NCBI RefSeq assembly: GCF_902859805.1
Contig: NZ_CADIKC010000010.1
Coordinates: forward strand, 186,001-250,000
DNA length: 64,000 nt
Direction: 5' to 3'
Origin: Paraburkholderia sediminicola
GTDB taxonomy: Bacteria; Pseudomonadota; Gammaproteobacteria; Burkholderiales; Burkholderiaceae
The translations under genes were made by a program, and so were the position numbers. Under the pieces are notes generated by a model. It ran no database searches. It worked only from the letters and a program-made list of their open reading frames with translations, and was not told the DNA's origin. Below, piece after piece: positions 1-8,817 of this stretch (its first letter is position 1; every line of letters starts with the position of its first letter).

Positions 1-140
1 AGCGCAACTCGCCGGATCAGATTCCGGCCATCGGCGCGGGTCTCGCACAACTGCGCGGCATGACCGCCGACGAAGCCGCCCTAGGCACAACGGCTAACGC
101 GCTCGCCGCGCTGCCGCGGCTCGCACTTTCCTCTGCATAA
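1..140 (+). CDS. TatD-family metal-dependent hydrolase, C-terminal end (partial)
   Basis: Only the last 45 codons are inside the window; the frame is read from base 3 to the TAA at 138-140. The end carries the pattern NSPDQIP...LRGMTADEAA..TTANAL, which matches the C-terminal helix region of TatD-type hydrolases (usually N-E/S-P, then LRG, then TTAN). Such enzymes are metal-dependent nucleases or amidohydrolase-fold hydrolases. The catalytic part lies upstream of the window, so activity cannot be judged. comEC follows about 120 bases downstream on the same strand. Confidence 0.75.
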   Translation, partial: RNSPDQIPAIGAGLAQLRGMTADEAALGTTANALAALPRLALSSA

Positions 141-261
141 TTGAACGCGATGGTTTGAGTGATTCGCGCCGGGCGGAACACATGCCTGGCGGGCTTGCTG
201 ACGCCTGCTCGCTGTGCGTTGCGCCGTCCGGCGATGGCTCGGCGGAAGGGGCGGAGGGTGG

Positions 262-2994
262 ATGCGGGCATGGTGGTGCGGGTTTGCGTTGGGTGTGGTC
301 TGGTTGCAGCGGCAGGCGGCGTTGCCGGATTGGGGTGGGTGGTGCGTGCTCGTGCTGCTTGGGTGCATTGCGATTCCCGTTGCGGTATGGGGATTGCGCC
401 GTGGTTCTTCGAGCGAAGGGGACGGTGGCTCTTCGAGCGGGTTGCGCTGCAGTGCTTCTGTGATCGCGGACCCGCGTGCGGCGGTTGCAAATTCGCGCGT
501 GAGCCATGTCTTGTTCTGCGCACGCTTGCGTTCGAGCGTCGGCTGGGGCGCGGTGTGGGTCGCGGCCTTATGTGTGGGCTTCGGCTACGCCGCCTGGCGC
601 GCCGAGTCCCGGCTCGCAGTGAGCTTGCCGAGCGCCTGGGAAGGCCGCGATATCGATGTCGTCGGCAGTATCAAGGGTCTGCCGTCACGCGATGAAAAGG
701 GCACACGTTTTCTCTTCGCAGTCGAGTCGGCGGATGCGCAGATCACCGCATTTCCACGTGTGATTCAGCTGTCGTGGATTGCGGAAGATGCGCCTGCGCC
801 GTTGCTCGAACCAGGCGAACGCTGGCGGTTGACCGTGCGGCTCAAACGCCCGCACGGCAATTCAAACTTCGGCGTGCGCGATGCCGAAGCCAGCTTGCTG
901 GCGCGCAATGTGCGCGCCACCGGCTATGTGAGCGCACCGGCTCACGCCGTGCGTTTGCCGGGCAGCGCACCTGGCGTAGGCGTGACGGTCGATCGCTGGC
1001 GCGCAGCACTGCGGGCGCGCATCGGCACGGTGCTCGCCGATGCGCCACATCGTGGGATCGTGGTGGCGCTCGCCATCGGCGCACAGGACGAAGTCAGCGC
1101 GGCCGACTGGCTGTTAATGCGTGGCACCGGCACCAGTCACCTTGTGGCGATTTCGGGCCTGCATATTGGCTTTGTCGCGGGTCTGGCGGCGTGGCTTGCC
1201 GGTGCGGTGTGGCGGCGCTCGGGGTTTATCGGTCGCAACTGGCCGTTGCTGCTGCCCGCGCAGGTTGTCGCGGTGGCAGGCGGCGCGTCGTTCGCGGGGC
1301 TGCATGCGGCGTTGGCCGGTTTCAACGTGCCGGCGCAGCGTGCGCTTTGGATGGCCGGTGTCGTTGCGCTCGCGTTTATCAGCGGACGCAACGTCGCGCG
1401 ATCGGTGGTGCTGGCGTGGGCGTTGGGATTGGTGCTGCTGATCGATCCGTGGGCGGTTGTGTCGGCGGGATTCTGGCTGTCGTTCTGCGCGGTGGCGGCG
1501 ATTCTGTTCGCAATGTCGGGACGGCCTCGTGTGCAGGATCATGAGCAGCGCCGTGATGAGGAGGGTGAAGGCGCTGTGACGCCGACAAGACTCTCGCGCC
1601 TGTGGTCCGGCTCGTGTCGTCGCGTTCGCGCTTTCGTTGAGCGCTTGCGCAGCGCCGCGCATGTGCAGTTCGCGGTGACGGTCGCGCTTGCGCCGCTCAC
1701 TGTTTACTGGTTCGCTCAGATTCCGCTGATCGGCCCGCTCGCGAATGCCTTCGCGATTCCGTGGGTAAGTCTGCTGGTGACGCCGGCAGTTTTGGCGGGC
1801 GTCGCGTTACCCGCGCCATTCGACGCCTACGCCTTTCGCGCGGCGCACACCTTGCTCGATCTGCTCGCCGCGGGCTTGCAGTTGCTGTCCGGCCCGGCAT
1901 GGACGCTCTGGCGATTGCCGCAACCGGACGCATGGACGCTTGCCGCGGCGGCGGTCGGGGTTCTCTGGTGTCTGGCGCCGCGCGGTTGGCCGCTGCGCTG
2001 GGCCGCGCCGCTCACCTGGCTGCCGCTCTTGATGCCTGCACCGCCCGGGCCGCCGCATGGCAGCTTCCGTCTGACAGCGCTCGACGTCGGACAAGGCACC
2101 TCGGTGCTGGTCGAAACGGCGCACCACGCGCTGCTGTTCGATGCCGGGCCGGGGCCGGAATCGACGCATGCGGGAGAACGGGTTGTCGTGCCGTTTTTGC
2201 AGGCACATGGCGTCACGGCGCTCGATACGCTGATCATCAGCCACGCCGACTCCGACCACTCGGGCGGCGCGCCGGCTGTACTGGACGCGATCGAAGTGCG
2301 TCAAATGGTGGCCGCGTTGGCACCGGGGAATCCGTTGTGGTCGAACGCGAAGCAGCGCGGCGCGGATACGTTGCCTTGTGCGGCGGGGCAGCGTTGGCTG
2401 TGGGATGGCGTCGAGTTCGCAATGCTCTGGCCCGATGCCGGGCCGCTGCAAGGCAAGCCGAATGCGCATTGCTGTGTGTTGCGGGTGAGTACGGTGTCCG
2501 CTGAGGAGACGCCGCCGGCCGAAAATGTCAAACCGACGCCATTACGCATGACAGCGTTGCTGACGGCCGACATCGAAGCGCCGGTCGAACGCATCCTGCT
2601 CGCGCGCGATCGCGACGCGTTGCGCGCCCAGGTGCTGGTTGTGCCGCATCACGGGAGCAAGACCTCGTCGACCGAGCCGTTCCTCGACTCTATCGACCCG
2701 CTCGTCGCGCTATTTCAGGTAGGCTATCGCAACCGATTTCATCATCCGAATACGGGTGTGTTCGAGCGTTACAAGGCACGGCACATCGAGCTTGCGCGCA
2801 GCGATGCGGACGGAGCGGTGCGGGTTGATGTCAGCCCGGACTCCAGAACGGATGTCGGCCTAGGTCTCAATCTGAGCGCCGCGCCCGAGGGAAGTCCGGG
2901 AGTCAGCACGGGAGCCGCCCCAGACCTGAACAGCGCCGTACTGACGCTCGAACGCTATCGCGACACGCAGCGCCGCTACTGGATGGATCGCTGA
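262..2994 (+). CDS. comEC: ComEC/Rec2 family DNA internalisation channel
   Basis: Inner-membrane channel that carries single-stranded DNA into the cytoplasm during natural transformation. The 910 residues show an N-terminal DUF4131-like membrane part, a central Competence domain with many hydrophobic helices (around 1130-1900) and a C-terminal metallo-beta-lactamase domain with DVGQGTS near base 2085 and the metal motif H661-A-D-S-D-H666. I prefer ATG 262, which has GGAGG just upstream; an in-frame GTG at 214 would add 16 residues. A Ser/Gly-rich stretch near residues 48-60 and a charged loop near base 1540-1610 make it longer than many homologues. The tatD-type gene precedes it. Whether the strain is competent cannot be told from here. 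Confidence 0.92.
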   Translation: MRAWWCGFALGVVWLQRQAALPDWGGWCVLVLLGCIAIPVAVWGLRRGSSSEGDGGSSSGLRCSASVIADPRAAVANSRVSHVLFCARLRSSVGWGAVWVAALCVGFGYAAWRAESRLAVSLPSAWEGRDIDVVGSIKGLPSRDEKGTRFLFAVESADAQITAFPRVIQLSWIAEDAPAPLLEPGERWRLTVRLKRPHGNSNFGVRDAEASLLARNVRATGYVSAPAHAVRLPGSAPGVGVTVDRWRAALRARIGTVLADAPHRGIVVALAIGAQDEVSAADWLLMRGTGTSHLVAISGLHIGFVAGLAAWLAGAVWRRSGFIGRNWPLLLPAQVVAVAGGASFAGLHAALAGFNVPAQRALWMAGVVALAFISGRNVARSVVLAWALGLVLLIDPWAVVSAGFWLSFCAVAAILFAMSGRPRVQDHEQRRDEEGEGAVTPTRLSRLWSGSCRRVRAFVERLRSAAHVQFAVTVALAPLTVYWFAQIPLIGPLANAFAIPWVSLLVTPAVLAGVALPAPFDAYAFRAAHTLLDLLAAGLQLLSGPAWTLWRLPQPDAWTLAAAAVGVLWCLAPRGWPLRWAAPLTWLPLLMPAPPGPPHGSFRLTALDVGQGTSVLVETAHHALLFDAGPGPESTHAGERVVVPFLQAHGVTALDTLIISHADSDHSGGAPAVLDAIEVRQMVAALAPGNPLWSNAKQRGADTLPCAAGQRWLWDGVEFAMLWPDAGPLQGKPNAHCCVLRVSTVSAEETPPAENVKPTPLRMTALLTADIEAPVERILLARDRDALRAQVLVVPHHGSKTSSTEPFLDSIDPLVALFQVGYRNRFHHPNTGVFERYKARHIELARSDADGAVRVDVSPDSRTDVGLGLNLSAAPEGSPGVSTGAAPDLNSAVLTLERYRDTQRRYWMDR

Positions 2995-3110
2995 TGGATC
3001 ACTGACCGTACAGATAGAACAAACAGAACAAACGCGCCGCTGGGCCTGGCATCTGGCTGAAAAACCAGGAGCCAATCCGGCGTGCCAAAACAGAACGGAG
3101 ATAGTCGCAG

Positions 3111-3914
3111 TTGAAAAACATCATCCACTTCTCGCACGCGAACGGTTTTCCGGCGTCGACCTACCGGACGATCTTCGCCGAACTCGCCGACGACTATGAA
3201 CTGCGCTCCATCGAGCGCATCGGTCACGACGCGCGCTATCCCGTCACGCAGGACTGGCCGCATCTGGTCGAGCAACTGCTCGACGACATAGGCCGGTCGT
3301 ACGAGCAGCCGGTGTGGCTGGTCGGCCATTCGCTGGGCGGCTATCTGTCGCTGATGGCCGCACTGAAAAAACCGCAGTGGGTGAGGGGCGTGGTGATGCT
3401 CGATTCGCCGGTCATCGCGGGCTGGCGAAGCAGCATGCTGCGCGTGTCGCAATGGACCGGACTCGACGAGCGTCTGTCGCCCGCGGCCGCCACCCGTACG
3501 CGCCGCACGCAGTGGGCGAGCCGTGACGAAGCATGGCGGCATTTCCACTCAAAGCCGGCGTTCGCCCGCTGGGACGAGCGCATGCTGTCCGACTATATCG
3601 ACTTCGGCATTCCGCAGAGCTCGCTCGACGGCGGCCGTTCGCTCGCTTTCGACCGGCGCACTGAATATCAGATCTACAAGACTTTGCCGCATACGCTAGG
3701 GCCCCGTCTTGCGCGCGGCGCCCCGGTGCCGGTGGGATTCATCGCCGGCACGCGTTCGAAGGAGGTGCGCCAGGCCGGGTTAGACGCCACGCGCCGCGCG
3801 ACCGGCGGTCATGTGGAATGGATCGAAGGCAGCCATCTGTATCCGATGGAAAAACCGCTCGAAACCGCGCGTGCGGTGCAGCGGATGCTGCGCGAACTGG
3901 AGCGGGGCGCCTGA
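3111..3914 (+). CDS. alpha/beta-fold hydrolase
   Basis: A 267-residue serine hydrolase of unknown substrate. It has the nucleophile elbow G-H-S74-L-G-G, an early HANGFPAS stretch that fits the oxyanion loop, and a late EGSHLYPMEKP that supplies the catalytic His. The start is TTG at 3111, supported by a GGAG motif about ten bases upstream; no ATG in frame fits better. No signal peptide, so it should be cytoplasmic. It sits alone between comEC and pyrG, both on the same strand, and neither neighbour suggests a substrate. Fold assignment is firm; the reaction is unknown. Confidence 0.85.
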   Translation: MKNIIHFSHANGFPASTYRTIFAELADDYELRSIERIGHDARYPVTQDWPHLVEQLLDDIGRSYEQPVWLVGHSLGGYLSLMAALKKPQWVRGVVMLDSPVIAGWRSSMLRVSQWTGLDERLSPAAATRTRRTQWASRDEAWRHFHSKPAFARWDERMLSDYIDFGIPQSSLDGGRSLAFDRRTEYQIYKTLPHTLGPRLARGAPVPVGFIAGTRSKEVRQAGLDATRRATGGHVEWIEGSHLYPMEKPLETARAVQRMLRELERGA

Positions 3915-4034
3915 CCGCACGCCTCGCCGGGGCAAAAAACGGTGCATGATCGGCGCGTGGCAATTGCCGCCGCCGTAGCATCGGCGCGTATAGATGTCGC
4001 TCGGATTTTGCTGGGTTGAGACCCTGCTTTACGG

Positions 4035-4040
4035 TATAAT
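4035..4040 (+). promoter_or_regulatory. -10 element of the pyrG promoter
   Basis: Perfect TATAAT, 25 bases before the pyrG ATG. A TTGAGA at 4016-4021 is too close (13 bases) for a standard -35, so the upstream element is weak. The expected start point lies in a run of five T at 4044-4048. Confidence 0.6.
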
Positions 4041-4065
4041 CCGTTTTTCCCGCGAGCATCCAGCG

Positions 4066-5739
4066 ATGACCAAATATGTTTTCGTCACCGGCGGCGTAGT
4101 ATCTTCCCTCGGCAAGGGTATTGCCGCCGCTTCCCTCGCCGCGATCCTCGAATCGCGCGGTCTTAAAGTCACCCTCCTCAAGCTCGATCCCTACATCAAT
4201 GTCGACCCCGGCACGATGAGTCCGTTTCAACACGGCGAAGTGTTCGTGACGGAAGACGGAGCGGAGACTGACCTCGACCTCGGCCACTATGAGCGCTTCA
4301 TCAGCACGAAGATGCGCAAGGCCAACAACTTCACCACAGGCCAGATTTACGAATCGGTGATCCGCAAGGAACGCCGCGGCGATTATCTGGGCAAGACGGT
4401 GCAGGTCATCCCGCATATCACGAACGAAATCCAGGCGTTTATTGAACGCGGCGCGGCTTCCGCGACGTGCGGTGAGCCGGACGTCGCCATCGTCGAAGTG
4501 GGCGGCACCGTGGGCGATATCGAATCGCTGCCGTTCCTCGAGGCCGCACGTCAGATGAGCCTGCGCATGGGCCGCAACAGCGCGTGCTTCGTGCACCTCA
4601 CGCTGGTGCCTTGGGTCGCCACCGCAGGCGAGCTGAAAACCAAGCCTACCCAGCACAGCGTGCAGAAGCTGCGTGAAATCGGTATTTCGCCGCACGTGCT
4701 GCTGTGCCGCGCCGACCGCCGCATTCCGGACGACGAGCGCGCGAAGATCTCGATGTTCTCGAACGTGCCGGAAGACGCGGTGATTTCCGTGTGGGACGCC
4801 GACAGCATCTACAAGATTCCGCAGATGCTGCACGACCAGGGTCTGGACGCGATCATCTGCGAAGAGCTCAAGCTCACGCCGAAGCCGGCCGATCTCGCAA
4901 TGTGGTCCGATCTCGTCGAAAAGCTCGAGAACCCGAAGCACGAAGTCACGATCGGCATGGTCGGCAAGTATGTCGATCTGACCGAGTCGTACAAGTCGCT
5001 GATCGAAGCGCTGCGCCATGCGTCGATGCATACGTCGACCAAGGTCAACATCGAATACATCGATTCGGAAGAGATCGAGACGCAAGGCGTCGAGAGCCTC
5101 AAGCATCTGGATGCGGTGCTCGTGCCGGGTGGCTTCGGCCGCCGCGGCACCGAAGGCAAGATCGCCGCAATTCGCTATGCACGCGAAGCGAAGGTGCCGT
5201 ATCTCGGCATCTGCCTCGGTATGCAACTGGCTGTGATCGAATTCGCCCGCGACGTGGTCGGCCTGAAGGATGCGAACAGCACCGAGTTCGATCAGGAAAC
5301 CGAAAACCGCGTGGTCGCACTGATCACCGAGTGGTACGACCGTGAAGGTAAGGTCGAGAAGCGCACCGAAGAGTCGGATCTGGGTGGCACGATGCGCCTC
5401 GGTTCGCAACGTTGCCCGATCAAACCCGGCACGATGGCCGAAGAGATCTATGGCAAGGATGTGAACGAACGCCATCGTCACCGTTATGAAGTCAATAACC
5501 GCTTCGTGCCCCAGCTCGAAGCCGGTGGCCTTATCATCAGCGCCCGTACCCCGAGTGAAGATCTGCCGGAAATGATGGAATTGCCGCGCAGCATGCACCC
5601 GTGGTTCGTCGGCGTGCAGTTCCACCCGGAATTCACGTCCACGCCGCGTGACGGCCATCCGCTGTTCAAGTCGTTTGTCGAAGCGGCGCTTGCGCATCAG
5701 CAGCCGCGCGTGGCGACGGAAGTTGGGGAGAAAGCATGA
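4066..5739 (+). CDS. pyrG: CTP synthase
   Basis: Makes CTP from UTP, ATP and glutamine; cytoplasmic, last step of pyrimidine nucleotide synthesis. The 557 residues comprise the N-terminal amidoligase domain with GGVVSSLGKG as ATP loop, and a C-terminal class I glutamine amidotransferase with nucleophile Cys383 in GICLGMQ and the His520-Pro-Glu522 pair in VQFHPEF. Length is normal for the family. The start at 4066 (MTKYVFVTGG) is chosen over an in-frame ATG at 3994 because conservation begins there and TATAAT lies between the two. Its stop overlaps the kdsA start by four bases (ATGA), so the two are probably translationally coupled. Confidence 0.98.
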   Translation: MTKYVFVTGGVVSSLGKGIAAASLAAILESRGLKVTLLKLDPYINVDPGTMSPFQHGEVFVTEDGAETDLDLGHYERFISTKMRKANNFTTGQIYESVIRKERRGDYLGKTVQVIPHITNEIQAFIERGAASATCGEPDVAIVEVGGTVGDIESLPFLEAARQMSLRMGRNSACFVHLTLVPWVATAGELKTKPTQHSVQKLREIGISPHVLLCRADRRIPDDERAKISMFSNVPEDAVISVWDADSIYKIPQMLHDQGLDAIICEELKLTPKPADLAMWSDLVEKLENPKHEVTIGMVGKYVDLTESYKSLIEALRHASMHTSTKVNIEYIDSEEIETQGVESLKHLDAVLVPGGFGRRGTEGKIAAIRYAREAKVPYLGICLGMQLAVIEFARDVVGLKDANSTEFDQETENRVVALITEWYDREGKVEKRTEESDLGGTMRLGSQRCPIKPGTMAEEIYGKDVNERHRHRYEVNNRFVPQLEAGGLIISARTPSEDLPEMMELPRSMHPWFVGVQFHPEFTSTPRDGHPLFKSFVEAALAHQQPRVATEVGEKA

Positions 5740-6590
5740 AACTGGGCGATTTCGAAATCGGGCTCGACAAGCCGTTTTTCCTGATCGCGGGCACCTGTGT
5801 CGTCGAATCCGAACAGATGACGATCGACACGGCCGGCCGGCTGAAGGAAATCTGCGCGAAGCTGAACATTCCGTTCATCTACAAATCGTCGTACGACAAG
5901 GCCAACCGCAGCAGCGGCAAGTCGTTTCGCGGTCTGGGCATGGACGAAGGTTTGCGCATTCTGTCGGAAGTGAAGCGTCAGCTTGGTTTGCCGGTGCTGA
6001 CCGACGTGCACGCCGAGCACGAGATCGAGCAGGTTGCGTCGGTAGTCGACGTCCTGCAAACGCCTGCTTTCCTGTGCCGTCAAACGGACTTCATTCACGC
6101 TTGCGCGCGTTCGGGCAAACCGGTCAACATCAAGAAAGGCCAGTTTCTCGCACCGCATGACATGAAGAACGTGATCGACAAGGCGCGTGATGCGGCGCGT
6201 GAAGCCGGTCTTTCGGAAGACCGCTTCATGGCGTGCGAACGCGGCGTGTCGTTCGGCTATAACAACCTCGTGTCGGACATGCGATCGCTTGCGATCATGC
6301 GCGAAACCAACGCGCCGGTCGTGTTCGACGCCACCCATTCGGTGCAGCTGCCGGGCGGGCAGGGCACGAGTTCGGGCGGTCAGCGCGAATTCGTGCCGGT
6401 GCTGGCGCGCGCCGCCGTGGCGACGGGCGTGGCGGGTCTCTTCATGGAAACCCATCCGAAGCCTTCGGAAGCCAAGTCGGACGGCCCGAACGCGGTGCCG
6501 TTGCATCGCATGGCCGACCTGCTCGAAACGCTGGTTACGCTCGATCAGGCCGTCAAGCGCGCGCCGTTCCTCGAAAGCGATTTCAACTGA
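5736..6590 (+). CDS. kdsA: 3-deoxy-8-phosphooctulonate synthase (KDO-8-P synthase)
   Basis: Condenses phosphoenolpyruvate with arabinose 5-phosphate to KDO-8-phosphate, feeding lipopolysaccharide inner-core synthesis. The 284 residues form one TIM barrel with the family signatures FIYKSSYDKANRSS, LTDVH and DATHSVQ..GG..SGG. The ATG at 5736 lies inside the end of pyrG and has a GGGGAG ribosome site. The order pyrG-kdsA-eno is widely conserved in beta- and gammaproteobacteria. No truncation seen. Confidence 0.98.
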   Translation: MKLGDFEIGLDKPFFLIAGTCVVESEQMTIDTAGRLKEICAKLNIPFIYKSSYDKANRSSGKSFRGLGMDEGLRILSEVKRQLGLPVLTDVHAEHEIEQVASVVDVLQTPAFLCRQTDFIHACARSGKPVNIKKGQFLAPHDMKNVIDKARDAAREAGLSEDRFMACERGVSFGYNNLVSDMRSLAIMRETNAPVVFDATHSVQLPGGQGTSSGGQREFVPVLARAAVATGVAGLFMETHPKPSEAKSDGPNAVPLHRMADLLETLVTLDQAVKRAPFLESDFN

Positions 6591-6773
6591 TTCAGGCGTT
6601 CGCGGGGTGTCACGATTGGCGCGCATAATCGGCCCGGTCGGTGCAGTCGGCACGCGGCGAATGCACGCAATGGTCGTCGAACGCAGTGGTGCGAAAGTTG
6701 TCTGCCGGGGAGACCGGCTGGTGCCAACTGCGGTGTCAAAGTAAAGAATTCAACGTCATTTCTTGAGGAAACC

Positions 6774-8057
6774 ATGAGTGCTATCGTAGATATCATCGGT
6801 CGAGAGATTCTCGATTCGCGAGGCAACCCCACCGTCGAATGCGACGTGCTGCTCGAGTCGGGCACGATGGGCCGCGCTGCGGTGCCGTCGGGTGCATCGA
6901 CAGGCTCGCGCGAAGCGATCGAACTGCGCGACGGCGAAACCGGCCGTTACGGCGGCAAGGGCGTGCTGAAGGCTGTCGAGCACATCAACACCGAAATCTC
7001 CGAAGCGATCATGGGCCTCGACGCTTCCGAGCAGGCCTTCCTCGACAAGACCCTGCTGGAACTCGACGGCACGGACAACAAGTCGCGCCTCGGCGCGAAC
7101 GCGATGCTGGCTGTGTCGATGGCCGTCGCGAAGGCCGCTGCTGAAGAAGCCGGTCTGCCGCTGTACCGCTACTTCGGCGGCTCGGGCGCGATGCAACTGC
7201 CGGTGCCGATGATGAACATCGTCAACGGCGGCGCGCACGCGAACAACAGCCTGGACATCCAGGAATTCATGATCGTGCCGGTCAGCCAGCCGACTTTCCG
7301 CGAAGCACTGCGCTGCGGCGCCGAAGTGTTCCACGCGCTGAAGAAGATCCTGAGCGACCGCGGCATGAGCACGGCCGTGGGCGACGAAGGCGGTTTCGCG
7401 CCGAACTTCGGCAGCAACGACGAATGCCTGTCGACCATCCTGCAAGCTATCGAAAAAGCCGGCTACCGCGCCGGTGAAGACGTGCTGCTCGCGCTCGACT
7501 GCGCAGCCAGCGAGTTCTACCACGACGGCAAGTACCAGTTGGCTGGCGAAGGCCTGCAACTGTCGTCGACGGAATTTGCTGACTACCTCGCGAACCTGGC
7601 CGACAAGTTCCCGATCGTTTCGATCGAAGACGGCATGCACGAAAGCGATTGGGCCGGCTGGAAGACGCTGACCGACAAGCTCGGCAAGAAGGTTCAACTC
7701 GTGGGCGACGACCTGTTCGTCACCAACACGCGCATCCTGAAGGAAGGCATCGAGAAGGGCATCGCCAACTCGATCCTGATCAAGATCAACCAGATCGGTA
7801 CGCTGACGGAAACCTTCGCGGCTATCGAAATGGCGAAGCGCGCCGGCTATACGGCTGTGATCTCGCACCGCTCGGGCGAAACCGAAGATTCGACGATTGC
7901 GGATATCGCAGTCGGCCTGAACGCCGGTCAGATCAAGACGGGTTCGCTGTCGCGTTCGGACCGCATCTCGAAGTACAACCAGTTGCTGCGCATCGAGGAA
8001 GACCTCGGTGATATCGCCAGCTACCCGGGCAAGTCGGCGTTTTACAATCTGCGCTAA
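6774..8057 (+). CDS. eno: enolase (phosphopyruvate hydratase)
   Basis: Interconverts 2-phosphoglycerate and phosphoenolpyruvate in glycolysis; also a usual RNA degradosome partner in some proteobacteria. The 427 residues carry the normal landmarks: SGASTGSREA near the N-terminus, SIEDGMHESDW, the LIKINQIGT strand with the catalytic Lys, and SHRSGETED. GAGGA stands eight bases ahead of ATG 6774. The 183 bases between kdsA and eno hold no gene I can support, so eno may have its own promoter there. PEP made here is the co-substrate of KdsA. Confidence 0.98.
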   Translation: MSAIVDIIGREILDSRGNPTVECDVLLESGTMGRAAVPSGASTGSREAIELRDGETGRYGGKGVLKAVEHINTEISEAIMGLDASEQAFLDKTLLELDGTDNKSRLGANAMLAVSMAVAKAAAEEAGLPLYRYFGGSGAMQLPVPMMNIVNGGAHANNSLDIQEFMIVPVSQPTFREALRCGAEVFHALKKILSDRGMSTAVGDEGGFAPNFGSNDECLSTILQAIEKAGYRAGEDVLLALDCAASEFYHDGKYQLAGEGLQLSSTEFADYLANLADKFPIVSIEDGMHESDWAGWKTLTDKLGKKVQLVGDDLFVTNTRILKEGIEKGIANSILIKINQIGTLTETFAAIEMAKRAGYTAVISHRSGETEDSTIADIAVGLNAGQIKTGSLSRSDRISKYNQLLRIEEDLGDIASYPGKSAFYNLR

Positions 8058-8115
8058 ATGGATTGTTCGCTAGCGCTGACCGATGAACCGGTTACCTTTC
8101 GTTTCTGATTGACCC

Positions 8116-8144
8116 CGCCGCCCTGCGTATAGCGCAGGGCGGCG
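8116..8144 (+). terminator. stem-loop between eno and ftsB
   Basis: Perfect 12-base stem (8116-8127 with 8133-8144) and a five-base loop, followed by TGTATTTATT rather than a clean T run. It could be a leaky terminator or attenuator after eno, leaving partial read-through into ftsB 22 bases downstream. Confidence 0.6.
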
Positions 8145-8165
8145 TGTATTTATTGTGCTTACTTC

Positions 8166-8597
8166 ATGCGGCTTGTCACTGCTGTCCTGATCGTTCTGCT
8201 GGCGCTCATCCAGTATCCGCTCTGGTGGGGGCATGGTGGCTGGTTGCGCGTGCACGAGTTGCAGCAGCAACTGGCGCAGCAACTGCAGAAGAACGCCGAC
8301 TCGAAGCTGCGTAACGAGCGTATCGAAGGCGAAGTCCAGGATTTGCAGAACGGCACCGCGGCGGTGGAAGAGCGGGCGCGTTATGAAATGGGCATGGTGA
8401 AGGACAGCGAAGTGTTCGTGCAGTTCGTTGCGCCGAACGCACCTTTGCCGGCCGCGAACACGCCCTCGGTTACCACGTCTACGCGTGGTGTGGTGTCGGC
8501 GGCGCCGCTGCATATGGTGCCGAATCCGGAGTCGCGTGCGAAGCCGGATCGCAAGCATGGCGGCAAGGCGGTGGCAGAGAAGAAGCCGGCGCACTGA
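8166..8597 (+). CDS. ftsB: cell division protein FtsB
   Basis: Bitopic inner-membrane protein of the FtsQLB divisome complex that licenses septal peptidoglycan synthesis. Residues 2-20 form one hydrophobic segment; residues about 26-65 form a coiled coil (HELQQQLAQQLQKN, then KLRNERIEGEVQDL), with the membrane-near Tyr-Pro-Leu-Trp-Trp typical of the family. The C-terminal 60 residues are Ala/Pro/Lys-rich and go beyond the roughly 100 residues of the E. coli protein. It follows eno as in many proteobacteria. ATG 8166 gives the expected short cytoplasmic tail. Confidence 0.93.
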   Translation: MRLVTAVLIVLLALIQYPLWWGHGGWLRVHELQQQLAQQLQKNADSKLRNERIEGEVQDLQNGTAAVEERARYEMGMVKDSEVFVQFVAPNAPLPAANTPSVTTSTRGVVSAAPLHMVPNPESRAKPDRKHGGKAVAEKKPAH

Positions 8598-8648
8598 GTT
8601 TATTCGGGCTGGTTGGGTCGCAGGCCGACGCGGAGCTGAACGCAGGAA

Positions 8649-8696
8649 CGAACGAAAAAGCGAACGAAAAAGCGAACGAAAACGCGAGCGCAAAAG
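8649..8696. repeat. 12-base tandem repeat, four copies
   Basis: Four head-to-tail units: cgaacgaaaaag at 8649 and 8661, cgaacgaaaacg at 8673, cgagcgcaaaag at 8685. The first two are identical; the last has three changes from the first. The array fills the space between the ftsB stop and the terminator. Confidence 0.9.
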
Positions 8697-8710
8697 CGCG
8701 TAGAAAGACA

Positions 8711-8739
8711 AAAAAAGCCGCCCATGGGGCGGCTTTTTT
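8711..8739 (+). terminator. bidirectional Rho-independent terminator after ftsB
   Basis: Seven-base GC stem (8717-8723 with 8727-8733), loop ATG, A run before and T run after. It can end ftsB transcripts on the plus strand and the lipoprotein transcript on the minus strand. Confidence 0.9.
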
Positions 8740-8817
8740 ATCGGCGCTGCAATAAGAACGGCATCCCTCTCAATTGCCGTATCGCTGAGCCTCGCCTTGG
8801 GACGTGCCCGTTTCGGC

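Noticed and set aside
3739..5697. A 652-codon open frame on the strand opposite pyrG
   Set aside because: It is the antisense shadow of a firmly identified CTP synthase; His/Asp/Arg-rich composition and no ribosome site, as usual for GC-rich genes.
6591..6773. Possible small gene between kdsA and eno
   Set aside because: The only long frame here is the tail of a frame overlapping kdsA out of phase; no start site or family similarity.
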